Positions 35,233 through 44,534 of a stretch of 64,000 bases of DNA are shown in pieces. The stretch spans positions 124,001 through 188,000 of the forward strand of contig CAVYPA010000008.1 in assembly GCA_963770295.1 (NCBI GenBank), given 5' to 3'. Source of the DNA: AWTP1-13 sp963770295 (GTDB lineage Bacteria > Pseudomonadota > Alphaproteobacteria > Rhizobiales > Hyphomicrobiaceae). Made by a program: the position numbers and the translations under genes. The notes below the pieces were generated by a model, which saw only the letters and a program-made list of their open reading frames with translations, searched no databases and had not been told where the DNA came from. How positions within the stretch are numbered: position 1 is the stretch's first letter; the number at the start of each line of letters is the position of its first letter.

Positions 35233-36527
35233 TTTGTCTCAGGGTCGGCGGCCGGCAGGCGGCCGCCGACCGCGCGGACCTTGCGCGGTGCTGCGCGCCA
35301 GATGGCCAGCGCCGACAACACGCTAATGGCGGCGCCGATCGCGAAGGCCAGCGTATAGTTGCCGCGGGCATCATAGAGAACTCCGGTCAGCCAGGGGCCG
35401 GCCGCGCCGCCCGCGAGCGCCGCCAGCATCAAGCTACCGAAAATGCTGCCGTAGTGCCTGCCCTGAAAAATTTCGAGCACGATCGCGCCCAACACCGAGG
35501 TCAAGCCGTAGCCGAGCACGCCCTGCGCCGCGATCATGAGATAGAGCAGCACAACGTTGGGGTAGGATTGCATGGCCATGAGGGCGAGGTAGCAGATGGC
35601 AAAGCCGAGGCCGCCGGCGGCCCAGGCCCATTCCCTGCCGATGCGATCGGACAGGTGGCCCAGCGCAATTTGTCCGGGGATGCCGGCGAGGCTCACGAAC
35701 CCCAGGGCCCAGGCGGCAACGCTGGGACTGAAGCCGATCTCCACCAGGTACTTGGTTTGGTGCACTTGCACCGCATACCAGGCGTAAAGCGCAGCAAAAT
35801 AGCCGAGCGCGATCCACCAGAAGCGGCGGGTGCGCGCGGCACGGGCGAGCGTCCAGTCGACCGCGGCCCAGGCCGCATCGACGATGTTTGACGCCGGCGC
35901 CTGCGGTCCGCCTGCGCTCGCTGCGATGGCGCCGTCCGGCGTCAGCCCCATGTCTTCCGGGCGCTTGCCCAAGACGAGATTGATGGGCGCCAACACGCAC
36001 AGCACAAGCGCAGCCAGCGCCAGGCAGGCGCTGCGCCAGCCCGCCCGTTCGATCACGAGTTGCGCCGCCGGCAGCAGCGTGATCGAGCCGATGCCGACAC
36101 CGGCAAAGGCGATGCCCATCGCCAGGCCGCGCCGACGCACGAACCAATTGGGCAGGAACAGCGATTGGCCTGAGTAGCCAAGACAAACGCTGCCGCCGCC
36201 GACCAGGACGCCGAGCGTGAGGTAAAGGTGCCACGGCTCTTGCGTGAGGGGCGCCAGCAGCAGCCCGGCGGCCATTAGGGCGACGCCCGTCTCCATCACC
36301 AGGCGCGGCCCCGCCCGGTCCATCAAGCGGCCGATCAACGGACTGAAGACGGCCGAGACCACGAAGCCAAACGAGAAGGCGCCCGCCGTCACGCCGCGCT
36401 CCCAGCCGAACTCGCCGAGGATGGGCGGAAACAGCAAGGAAAAGGCGGTGCGGACGTTGACGCCGATGCCCATGCTGACGAAGACCACAGCAACGATCAG
36501 CCAACCGTAAAAGAAGGGAAGACGCAT
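35229..36527 (-). CDS. Major facilitator superfamily transporter
   Basis: A 432-residue, twelve-helix MFS protein. The loop-2-type motif G-R-L-M-D-R-A-G-P-R is present, and the central loop between the two six-helix halves is hydrophilic. The half starting F-W-W-I-A-L-G-Y-F resembles oxalate/monocarboxylate-type carriers (OFA-like), but I cannot fix the substrate. The start is uncertain: the ATG at 36527 has no clear ribosome-binding site, and a TTG at 36560 also opens the frame. Confidence 0.85.
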   Translation of the reverse strand: MRLPFFYGWLIVAVVFVSMGIGVNVRTAFSLLFPPILGEFGWERGVTAGAFSFGFVVSAVFSPLIGRLMDRAGPRLVMETGVALMAAGLLLAPLTQEPWHLYLTLGVLVGGGSVCLGYSGQSLFLPNWFVRRRGLAMGIAFAGVGIGSITLLPAAQLVIERAGWRSACLALAALVLCVLAPINLVLGKRPEDMGLTPDGAIAASAGGPQAPASNIVDAAWAAVDWTLARAARTRRFWWIALGYFAALYAWYAVQVHQTKYLVEIGFSPSVAAWALGFVSLAGIPGQIALGHLSDRIGREWAWAAGGLGFAICYLALMAMQSYPNVVLLYLMIAAQGVLGYGLTSVLGAIVLEIFQGRHYGSIFGSLMLAALAGGAAGPWLTGVLYDARGNYTLAFAIGAAISVLSALAIWRAAPRKVRAVGGRLPAADPETN

Positions 36528-36695
36528 GGAGGAGGTCAACCTGGCGGCAGGGCCCGGCAAACGCGGGTGAAAGGGCGCCTTAGCACGTCGGCGAAGGCCT
36601 GTCGCGGCCCGCTAAGCTTGCCCTCTCGCCGACGGCGCCATTGCCCAAGCGCGCCAAGCCATTGCCAAATCGGGGTGCGGGACTAGGCTTTGGCC

Positions 36696-38081
36696 ATGTC
36701 GGCAGCACACAGGCTTGTCATGCTTGTCGTCAAGGGGAGCCTCCGGGCTCGCCTTTTGGCCGTCCTGTTGGCCAGCTTGGCCGGCTGCGCGCCCGGCATC
36801 GATGCGGGCCAGGGCCGCCTTTGCCGCGCGATCATCCCTGCCCTCAACGGTGAAGCCGCGGCTATCGAAATCGTGCGCACGGGGCCCCTGGCCGCCGGGC
36901 ACGGTGTGCGGGTCGACTATCGGGGGCCATCGCCGGCGGGTCAGCGCAGCCGCTTCTTGGAATGTCGGTTTGCCGGCGCGATGGAGGCTGGGCCTGAGCG
37001 CGCGGGGCTTACCGGCGTGACGACGGAGGATGGCCCGATCGGCGATGTGCGCCTTTACCTGCTCAAGCGGTTTTGGCTGGGCCCCGACGCCGCGGCCGCC
37101 GATCCCGAGCCCGTGAGTAACGCCGCCGCGGCACCGGCGCTACCGCGCGGGCTTGCCATCGGCTTGCAGCATGCCATTTTTGCCCTACCGCCGATTGCCA
37201 TCTATGCGCTGTTGGCGGCGGCCTACTCCCTGATCTACGGGTTGGTGGGGCGCATCAACCTCGCCTTCGGCGAGCTGGCGGCCGTGGCGGGGTATGCGGC
37301 CCTGCTGGGATTTGCCCTCTGGGGCGCGCTGCCGGGCCAGACCCCGGCGCTGTTGCTGGCGGTGGTGCTGGCGCTATCGGCGGCCACCGTGCACGGCCTC
37401 GTCGTCGGCCGGCTGTTGTTTGCCCCTCTCTTTCGCGCGTCGGGCCAGCACGTGCTGATCGGCAGCATCGCCTTGGCCATCGTGTTGCAGGAATATTTGC
37501 GTTTGACCCAGGGTGCCAAGCTCATCTGGGTGCCCCCGATTTTCAATACGCCCTACGCGGTGGCGCGCTCCGGCGACTTCGTGGTCACCTTCACGCCGGT
37601 GGCCTTGGCGGCGGCCTGTTTGTGCCTGCTGGCGGCCTTGGGCTTGATCGGCCTTCTCAAGGCGAGCCGGTTCGGGCGCGCCTGGCGAGCCTGCGCGGAT
37701 GATCCCGCGGCGGCGGCGCTGTTCGGCATCGATCACCGGCTGCTGCTGCTCAAGACCTTCGCGCTCGCCTCGGTGCTCGCCGGCTTGGCGGGCTACGTCG
37801 TCACCATCTATTACGGCGCCTTCGGTTACGCCGGCGGCATTGGACTTGGCCTAAAGTCGTTGCTGGCGGCGGTGGCGGGCGGCATCGGCCGGGTGGGCGG
37901 CGCCTTCCTCGGCGGCATCCTGATCGGCGTGCTGGAATCGGCCTGGTCGGCTCTCTTTCCCATCGAGTTTCGTGACCTTGCGGTCTTTGTTCTCCTAATC
38001 GTGCTCTTGGTGCTTCGCCCGAGCGGCTTGTTGGGTTGGGGCGAGGCATTGCCGCACAAGCCGGCGCCAGGTCTGCGCTGA
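36696..38081 (+). CDS. Liv-type ABC permease (LivH-like) with lipoprotein-like N-terminal domain
   Basis: A 461-residue protein in two parts. The first 140 or so residues start with a hydrophobic stretch and a lipobox L-A-G-C (Cys about residue 31), followed by a soluble domain (R-L-C-R-A-I-I-P-A-L, F-L-E-C-R-F). The remainder is a LivH/UrtB-like permease: A-A-Y-S-L-I-Y-G-L-V-G-R-I-N-L-A-F-G-E and a C-terminal V-L-R-P-S-G-L-L-G. UrtB permeases also carry a periplasmic N-terminal extension, so this is a comparable arrangement. TTG 36690 and ATG 36720 are alternative starts. No LivM or LivG follows. Confidence 0.8.
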   Translation: MSAAHRLVMLVVKGSLRARLLAVLLASLAGCAPGIDAGQGRLCRAIIPALNGEAAAIEIVRTGPLAAGHGVRVDYRGPSPAGQRSRFLECRFAGAMEAGPERAGLTGVTTEDGPIGDVRLYLLKRFWLGPDAAAADPEPVSNAAAAPALPRGLAIGLQHAIFALPPIAIYALLAAAYSLIYGLVGRINLAFGELAAVAGYAALLGFALWGALPGQTPALLLAVVLALSAATVHGLVVGRLLFAPLFRASGQHVLIGSIALAIVLQEYLRLTQGAKLIWVPPIFNTPYAVARSGDFVVTFTPVALAAACLCLLAALGLIGLLKASRFGRAWRACADDPAAAALFGIDHRLLLLKTFALASVLAGLAGYVVTIYYGAFGYAGGIGLGLKSLLAAVAGGIGRVGGAFLGGILIGVLESAWSALFPIEFRDLAVFVLLIVLLVLRPSGLLGWGEALPHKPAPGLR

Positions 38082-38566
38082 TGTTGGGCTGCGCTGGATG
38101 GCTGGCGCTCAGCGGGCAAGTCAGCGGGCAAGTCGGCGCGCCTAGTCTTAGTCAAGAGCCTGAGAAAGTTGGCCACGGGGGAAAGTGCCAGCAGTGGCCA
38201 AAAAAAGAAAATGGCTCTGATCTGTTTAGGGGGGAGGGCAGATCAGAGCCAGGCCAACTACTGCTGTGGGAAGCACTCTCGAGGGTTCAGGCAGCCCCAG
38301 AGAGCACGCTCAACCTAGCGAGGCTACGGTTTTCCGAAAACCAGGTATCTCCCCTAGAAACGCTCGGGCCGATTACCTAATCGGGTCAACTTCCTCCCGA
38401 GTTGGACCGGCGCGGCGGCGTCCAGCCATTAGGTAATGACCACGCTCGCGCTTGACCCCAAGACTGCTGACCGCCTTTAGATTGGGTCGCCAGATTGGGG
38501 CGGCTGTGCGCAAGCTGTGCCGGGGGTTGGACGCAACGCCCTTGCGGGCTGCAATGGGGGAGGAGC
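38082..38566. other. 485-bp repeat-bearing spacer in place of LivM/LivG
   Basis: No credible gene. It is less GC-rich than its surroundings and holds a tandem duplication AGCGGGCAAGTC x2 (38111-38134), a long imperfect hairpin (38184-38277) and a second palindrome pair (38369-38384, 38428-38437). It lies between the LivH-like permease and the LivF-ALDH frame. Confidence 0.6.
38184..38277. repeat. Long imperfect hairpin with perfect 12-bp core
   Basis: GGCTCTGATCTG (38213-38224) and CAGATCAGAGCC (38239-38250) are perfect inverted copies around a 14-nt G-rich loop. Outside them GGCC (38196-38199/38252-38255), CAGCAGT / ACTGCTG (38189-38195/38260-38266) and AGTGC / GCACT (38184-38188/38273-38277) extend the stem with bulges. 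An extra AGTTGGCC (38167-38174) can alternatively pair with GGCCAACT (38252-38259). Confidence 0.85.
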
Positions 38567-40753
38567 ATGCTTGACGTTGCCGGGCTGTCGGTGCGCTACG
38601 GCAAACACCTTGCCCTTGCGGATGCCGCTTTCTCGGTGCGCCACGGCGAAATCGTCGTGCTCTTGGGCGCCAACGGTGCCGGCAAGTCCTCATGTCTCAA
38701 GGCCTTGGGCGGGATGGTTGCGCACGTCCCCGGAGCACGCATCGCGCTCGACGGCCTTAAGCTCGCCGGCCTGCCGCCGCACGAGGTCGTCGAACGAGGG
38801 CTGGTGCTCGTGCCCGAGGACCGAGGCATCTTCGCCGAGCTCGATGTCCGGGAGAACCTGCTGCTCGGGGCCTACAGCCGCCGTGCGCGCGCCGCCACGG
38901 CGACAAGCCTGAGCAAGGTCCTGGCTTTATTTCCGCGCCTGGCCGAGCGCCAGCGACAGATCGTCCGTACCATGAGCGGTGGTGAGCAGCAGATGGTGGG
39001 CATCGGCCGGGCCCTGATGTCGGATCCGCGCGTGCTGCTGCTCGATGAGCCCTCGCTCGGCCTGGCGCCGATGCTGTGCAAGGAGCTATTCCAGGCGCTT
39101 GAGCGCATTCGCAGCCTCGGCGTCGGCATCCTGCTGGTTGAGCAGAATGCGCGCCAGAGCCTGGCGATTGCCGACCGGGGCTACCTCATGGAGAACGGTC
39201 GCATCGTTGGTGGAGGCAGCGCCGCCCGGCTCAAGAGCGAGCCCGCCGTGCAGCAGGCCTATCTCGGCGGCGCCCTTGCCTATGCCGATCTCACCAACGG
39301 CGGCGTCCTGGCGACGCCTTTTGCCGCGGCCGCCGACCGACCATCGCGGAGTAGCCCCATGTTCGAGGTCCCCCTTTTGATTGAGAATGACGACCGGGAG
39401 GCCGCGGGCGGCGCCACCTTCGACCGGCTTAATTCGCTCACGGGCGAGGTTGCCTCGCGCGCCGCGGCGGCCTCGCTCCAGGATGCGCGGGGTGCCGCCG
39501 ATGCAGCGGCCTTGGCCTTCCCGGCCTGGTCACAGACGCCACCGGGTGCGCGCCGCGCGCTCCTCAACAAGGCCGCCGATCTGCTTGAAGGCCGCACCGC
39601 CGAGTTTGCCGCCCTGATGGGCGCGGAGACCGGCTCCACGGCCATGTGGGCCGGCTTCAACTGCATGCTGGGCGCGGGCATGCTACGCGAGGCGGCGGCC
39701 ATGACCACGCAGATTTCTGGGGAGGTGATCCCCTCCGACGTCCCCGGCAGCTTCGCCATGGGCTACCGGCAGCCGGTCGGGGTGGTGCTCGGCATCGCGC
39801 CCTGGAACGCGCCGGTAATTCTGGGCGTACGTGCCATCGCCATGCCGCTTGCCTGCGGCAACAGCGTGATCCTCAAGGCCTCGGAGATGTGTCCAGGCAC
39901 GCACCGCGCCATTGGCAGCGTCCTGCGCGATGCCGGCTTCGCCCCAGGCGTCGTCAACGTCCTCAGCAATGCGCCGCGCGATGCCGGCGCCCTGGTCGAA
40001 GCCTTGATTGCGCACCCGGCCGTGCGACGCGTCAATTTCACGGGATCCTCCAAGGTCGGCAAGATCGTCGCCAAGCTTTGCGCCGAACACTTGAAGCCCG
40101 TGCTTTTGGAGTTGGGCGGCAAGTCGCCGTTGCTCGTTCTCGATGACGCCGATGTGGAGGCCGCCGTGGCGGCCGCCGCCTTCGGCGCCTTTGCCAACCA
40201 GGGGCAGATCTGTATGTCAACGGAACGCATTGTGGTGGACGAGACCATCGCCGATGCCTTCGTCGCGCGTTTTGCCGCGAAAGCAAAATCCCTGTCGGTC
40301 GGCGACCCGCGCGAGGGTGCGGCCGTGCTCGGCTCGCTGGTCGACCGCTCCGCTGCCGAGCGCGTCACCGCGCTGGTGCTCGACGCGGTTGCCAAGGGGG
40401 CCAGGCTGCTAGCGGGTGGCAGCGTCAACGGCACACTGATCAACGCGCACGTGCTCGACCACGTCACCCCCCAGATGCGCATTTATCACGAAGAGTCCTT
40501 TGGTCCCGTGGCGGTGGTGGTGCGCGCCAAGGGTGAGGATGAGGCCGTGCGCATCGCCAATGATACTCCCTATGGGCTCTCGGCGGCGGTTTTTGGCCGT
40601 GACGTCAATCGGGCCTTCCGGGTGGCGCGGCGCCTTGAGACCGGCATCTGCCACGTCAATGGGCCGACCGTGCATGACGAGGCACAGATGCCATTTGGCG
40701 GCGTCAAGGACTTCAGGCTACGGCCGCTTCGGCGGCAAGGCCGCCATCCATGA
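38567..40753 (+). CDS. LivF-family ATPase fused in frame to an aldehyde dehydrogenase
   Basis: One uninterrupted frame. Residues 1 to about 250 form a LivF ATPase: Walker A G-A-N-G-A-G-K-S-S, signature M-S-G-G-E-Q-Q, Walker B V-L-L-L-D-E-P, ending near A-Y-L-G-G. After a 22-residue Ala-rich linker an aldehyde dehydrogenase follows without a stop. GGGGGAGGAGC precedes the ATG. The ALDH has its own ATG at 39359 with a GGAG site, so it may be made separately as well. A TAG in another frame lies just before that ATG (39352-39354). A later frameshift (about 40712) spoils the ALDH C-terminus in this frame. Confidence 0.7.
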   Translation: MLDVAGLSVRYGKHLALADAAFSVRHGEIVVLLGANGAGKSSCLKALGGMVAHVPGARIALDGLKLAGLPPHEVVERGLVLVPEDRGIFAELDVRENLLLGAYSRRARAATATSLSKVLALFPRLAERQRQIVRTMSGGEQQMVGIGRALMSDPRVLLLDEPSLGLAPMLCKELFQALERIRSLGVGILLVEQNARQSLAIADRGYLMENGRIVGGGSAARLKSEPAVQQAYLGGALAYADLTNGGVLATPFAAAADRPSRSSPMFEVPLLIENDDREAAGGATFDRLNSLTGEVASRAAAASLQDARGAADAAALAFPAWSQTPPGARRALLNKAADLLEGRTAEFAALMGAETGSTAMWAGFNCMLGAGMLREAAAMTTQISGEVIPSDVPGSFAMGYRQPVGVVLGIAPWNAPVILGVRAIAMPLACGNSVILKASEMCPGTHRAIGSVLRDAGFAPGVVNVLSNAPRDAGALVEALIAHPAVRRVNFTGSSKVGKIVAKLCAEHLKPVLLELGGKSPLLVLDDADVEAAVAAAAFGAFANQGQICMSTERIVVDETIADAFVARFAAKAKSLSVGDPREGAAVLGSLVDRSAAERVTALVLDAVAKGARLLAGGSVNGTLINAHVLDHVTPQMRIYHEESFGPVAVVVRAKGEDEAVRIANDTPYGLSAAVFGRDVNRAFRVARRLETGICHVNGPTVHDEAQMPFGGVKDFRLRPLRRQGRHP

Positions 40754-40811
40754 GTTCACCGAGCTGCGCTGGATCACCATCCAGTCGGGACCGAGGCACT
40801 ATCCGTTCTGA
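39359..40811 (+). pseudogene. Aldehyde dehydrogenase (vanillin/salicylaldehyde-type), frameshifted near C-terminus
   Basis: An NAD-dependent ALDH with G-I-A-P-W-N-A-P-V-I-L, N-F-T-G-S-S-K-V-G, E-L-G-G-K-S-P and the catalytic Cys in N-Q-G-Q-I-C-M-S-T. The proper C-terminus (S-G-Y-G-R-F-G-G-K-A-A, then P-R-H-Y-P-F) lies in another frame. It is reached if one T of GGACTTCAGG near 40712 is removed, ending at the TGA 40809-40811 and giving 483 residues. In the visible frame the protein ends at 40753 after an unrelated 10-residue tail. It shares its start region with the LivF fusion. Confidence 0.8.
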
Positions 40812-40954
40812 GGTGGCCGCGGTCGTGCCGCCACCCGGTTGGGTTTGAGTCCGCCGGCGACGGTTGGCGCGGGACGGCCCGCGAATTGACGGGGGTAGGG
40901 GGTGCGGCGTAGACCATTCTTGCGCCGAACGTTTGCCGTGAGCCGGAGGGACAG

Positions 40955-41566
40955 CTGAGCATCAAGGTTCACAAGAACGATTTGCCTGCCGGTGTCAGTT
41001 TTGCGGGGGCAGTGGCTGTCGATTCGGAAACGCTCGGGCTGCGCACCTTGCGCGACCGCCTTTGCCTCGTGCAGCTCTCGGGGGGCGATGGCGATGCCCA
41101 TCTCGTGCAATTCGACGGCAAGGACTGGTCAGCCCCGCGCCTGAAGGCGTTGTTGTCGGACAGCGCCGTGTTGAAGATTTTCCACTTTGCGCGCTTCGAC
41201 TTGGGCGTCCTTGCGCATTACCTCAAAGTTGCACCCGAACCCGTCTATTGCACCAAGATCGCCTCCAAGCTGGTGCGCACCTACACCGACCGGCACGGGC
41301 TCAAGGACCTATGCAGCGAGCTCTTGGGGGTTGAGCTCTCCAAGCATCAGCAGAGTTCGGACTGGGCGGCCGAGAAATTGACCGACCAGCAAAAACAGTA
41401 TGCGGCCAACGATGTGCTCTACCTGCATGCCCTGAAGGCCAAGCTCGATCTGATGCTGCAGCGGGAGGGCAGGATGGGCTTCGCTGAAGCCTGTTTCCGC
41501 TTTTTGCCGGTGCGGGCCGGGCTCGACCTGGCCGGCTTTGAAGACCTTGAGATATTTGCCCATTAG
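40955..41566 (+). CDS. Ribonuclease D-like 3'-5' exonuclease (short alphaproteobacterial form)
   Basis: A 203-residue DEDDy exonuclease. The four acidic residues and the Tyr are present: D23 and E25 (V-D-S-E-T), D82 (F-A-R-F-D), and Y149/D153 (Y-A-A-N-D). There is no HRDC domain, as in the short forms. No ATG, GTG or TTG fits the expected start M-x-I-x-x-H-x-x-D-L-P. The best match is a CTG at 40955, five bases after GGAGGGACAG; the TTG at 40982 would cut the N-terminus. It processes RNA 3' ends such as tRNA precursors. Confidence 0.8.
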   Translation: MSIKVHKNDLPAGVSFAGAVAVDSETLGLRTLRDRLCLVQLSGGDGDAHLVQFDGKDWSAPRLKALLSDSAVLKIFHFARFDLGVLAHYLKVAPEPVYCTKIASKLVRTYTDRHGLKDLCSELLGVELSKHQQSSDWAAEKLTDQQKQYAANDVLYLHALKAKLDLMLQREGRMGFAEACFRFLPVRAGLDLAGFEDLEIFAH

Positions 41567-41701
41567 GTCCGTCCTCCACCGCCTTTTGGGCGGCTTGCCA
41601 GGGGTCCCAATATCACCCAAATTGATCGCCAACTTGTGCGCAACTCGCTGCAGTGGGGAGCCGTCTGCCGCGTCGCGGTAGGTCAGCCATGGCCATAACG
41701 T

Positions 41702-43624
41702 TTGAAATGCGCGGCCGAGACGGGCCGGCAGGCCTTGGGCCTGCGTCGCAAGGACTTCTTGGATCGCGCCCGCGCCTTCCGCAGCGCGCGCCGGCACAGC
41801 CTATTGGTGCGGGCGTTGCGCATTGCCCTGCCGGTGGTGACACTGGGGGCAGCGGCGGTCTACCTCATCGCCCTCAATACCGCCTGGAAGATCGGCCCGG
41901 GACGGCTCAACCTCGGTCAGGTCGAGCTTACGGCCGACGATTTGACCATGAAGAACCCCAGCTATTTCGGGGTGACAAAGGACGGTGGGCGCTATCAGGT
42001 GCGCGCCAAGCGGGCGGTGGTAGAGTTCAACCGGCAGCAGGCGCCCATCAAGCTCATCGACGTCGACGGCGACCTCATTCGCAGCAACAACGTCACCACC
42101 AAGCTCAAGGCCAAGCATGGACTGTTGGACAATGCCAACAGCCAGCTTGAGCTTTATGATGGCATCGAGATCGACACCAGCAACGGCATGGCCGCGCGCC
42201 TGTCGCGCGCCACCATCACCATGAAGGAGCACCGCGTCGTCTCGAAAGAACCGGTGACGGCGAGTACAGCCGCCGGCAATGTCCGCTCGGCCGGCATGAA
42301 CCTGAAGACCGACACCCAGCAGGCCACCTTCGAAGGCAACGTCATCGTGCGTTTGGTCGGCAGCGGCGGGCAGGGCGTGGGCGGGTTCGGTCGCGACGCG
42401 CGCCAACCGATCGAGGTCAACGCCGATCGGCTCGATGTCAATGACGCCTCCAAGACGGCGCGGTTTACCGGCAGCGTCACGGCCACGCAGGGTGACTCCA
42501 CCCTGAAATCGCCCGAGCTCACCGTCACCTACGAGGGCAAGGCGGCAAGTGCGCAACTGAGCGGTCCGCCCAATCCCGACGAGCAGGCCTCACGGCTGTC
42601 GCGGCTCGTGGCCAGCAACGGCGCCGTGATCACCGCCAGTGGGGATCGGCGCGTGACGAGCGAAAAGGTTGACTTCGACGCCAAGGCCGACACGGCACTT
42701 TTTACGGGTGGCGTGGTGGTCAACCAGGCCCGCAACGTGCTCAACGGGCGCCGGATGTTCGTCGACCGGAAAGCGGGCAAGAGCCGCCTCGATGCTCCCG
42801 CCGACGGTGCGCAGGCGCCGGGTCGGATTACGGCGACCTTTTACCAGACGGAGGCCAAGGCCGCGCCGGCCAAGCCCAAGACGGCCGGTACCGAGGCGGC
42901 CGCGGCCGTGCAGGAACAACTGTTCGGCTCCTTCAAGACCGACCCCAATGCGCCGATCGACATCGAAGCTGAGAGCCTTGATGTGAACGACCCCGTGCGG
43001 CAGGCGATCTTCCACACCAACGTGCGGGCGCAGCAGGGTGAATTTGTCCTGCGCACGGTCGAGCTCGTGGCCTTCTACTCGGGCCAGAGCGGACTGGGAT
43101 TGGGGGGCGGCCCGGCGAGCGACAAGACCACCGACAAGACCGGCGACAAGGCGCCGGCCCAGCTCGTGCGCATCGAGGCCAAGCAAAAAGTGCTCATAAC
43201 CTCCAAGGACGGCCAGACGGCCACCGGCGACTGGGCGACCTTCGACGTCAAGGCCAATACGGTCTTGATGGGCGGGCGCGTCGTCGTCACGCGCGGGAAG
43301 GATGTGGCTGAAGGGCCGCGGCTCAAGATCGACCTGACGACCGGCATGTATCGATTCGAGGTCGAAAACGAGGCCGCAGGCGGGGCTGCGCCCGTCGTGA
43401 GTGCGCCGCCGCCGCCCTCGGAGGCGGCCAAGACGAGCGCGGACACCGACCCAAGCAAACGGGCGTGCCCAGCTGGCAAGCAGTGTCTGCTGTTCTATCC
43501 CAAGGATACCAAGGATCGGGCCAAGGAGGTGGGCAAGAAGGTCCTGCCCAATCTTCCAGGCAAGATCGGCGAGGGCTGGCAGTCGAACACGAGCGCCAGT
43601 GAACCGAGCCGGCGAGGCGAATAG
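41702..43624 (+). CDS. lptCA: Fused LptC-LptA lipopolysaccharide transport protein
   Basis: A 640-residue protein. The N-terminus has a membrane anchor (residues 34-58) followed by an LptC domain (up to about residue 215). It then passes without a second signal peptide into LptA/OstA-type repeats near 236-370 (I-E-V-N-A-D-R-L-D-V-N-D) and 419-550 (I-E-A-E-S-L-D-V-N-D), ending in a Pro/Lys tail. In most bacteria LptC and secreted LptA are separate. The start TTG at 41702 is a best guess. LptB follows at 43629 and RpoN after it, the usual neighbourhood. It bridges lipopolysaccharide from the inner membrane to LptD. Confidence 0.83.
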   Translation: MKCAAETGRQALGLRRKDFLDRARAFRSARRHSLLVRALRIALPVVTLGAAAVYLIALNTAWKIGPGRLNLGQVELTADDLTMKNPSYFGVTKDGGRYQVRAKRAVVEFNRQQAPIKLIDVDGDLIRSNNVTTKLKAKHGLLDNANSQLELYDGIEIDTSNGMAARLSRATITMKEHRVVSKEPVTASTAAGNVRSAGMNLKTDTQQATFEGNVIVRLVGSGGQGVGGFGRDARQPIEVNADRLDVNDASKTARFTGSVTATQGDSTLKSPELTVTYEGKAASAQLSGPPNPDEQASRLSRLVASNGAVITASGDRRVTSEKVDFDAKADTALFTGGVVVNQARNVLNGRRMFVDRKAGKSRLDAPADGAQAPGRITATFYQTEAKAAPAKPKTAGTEAAAAVQEQLFGSFKTDPNAPIDIEAESLDVNDPVRQAIFHTNVRAQQGEFVLRTVELVAFYSGQSGLGLGGGPASDKTTDKTGDKAPAQLVRIEAKQKVLITSKDGQTATGDWATFDVKANTVLMGGRVVVTRGKDVAEGPRLKIDLTTGMYRFEVENEAAGGAAPVVSAPPPPSEAAKTSADTDPSKRACPAGKQCLLFYPKDTKDRAKEVGKKVLPNLPGKIGEGWQSNTSASEPSRRGE

Positions 43625-43628
43625 GCCC

Positions 43629-44474
<846 letters not shown>

Positions 44475-44534
44475 TGGCCTATGGCGTATAGCTCAACCCC
44501 GTGCCACGTCTGGCGACGATCGGGGTCGTAATTA

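Noticed and set aside
38082..38566. Insertion sequence
   Set aside because: No transposase frame and no defined terminal inverted repeats with target duplication; kept only as a candidate remnant.
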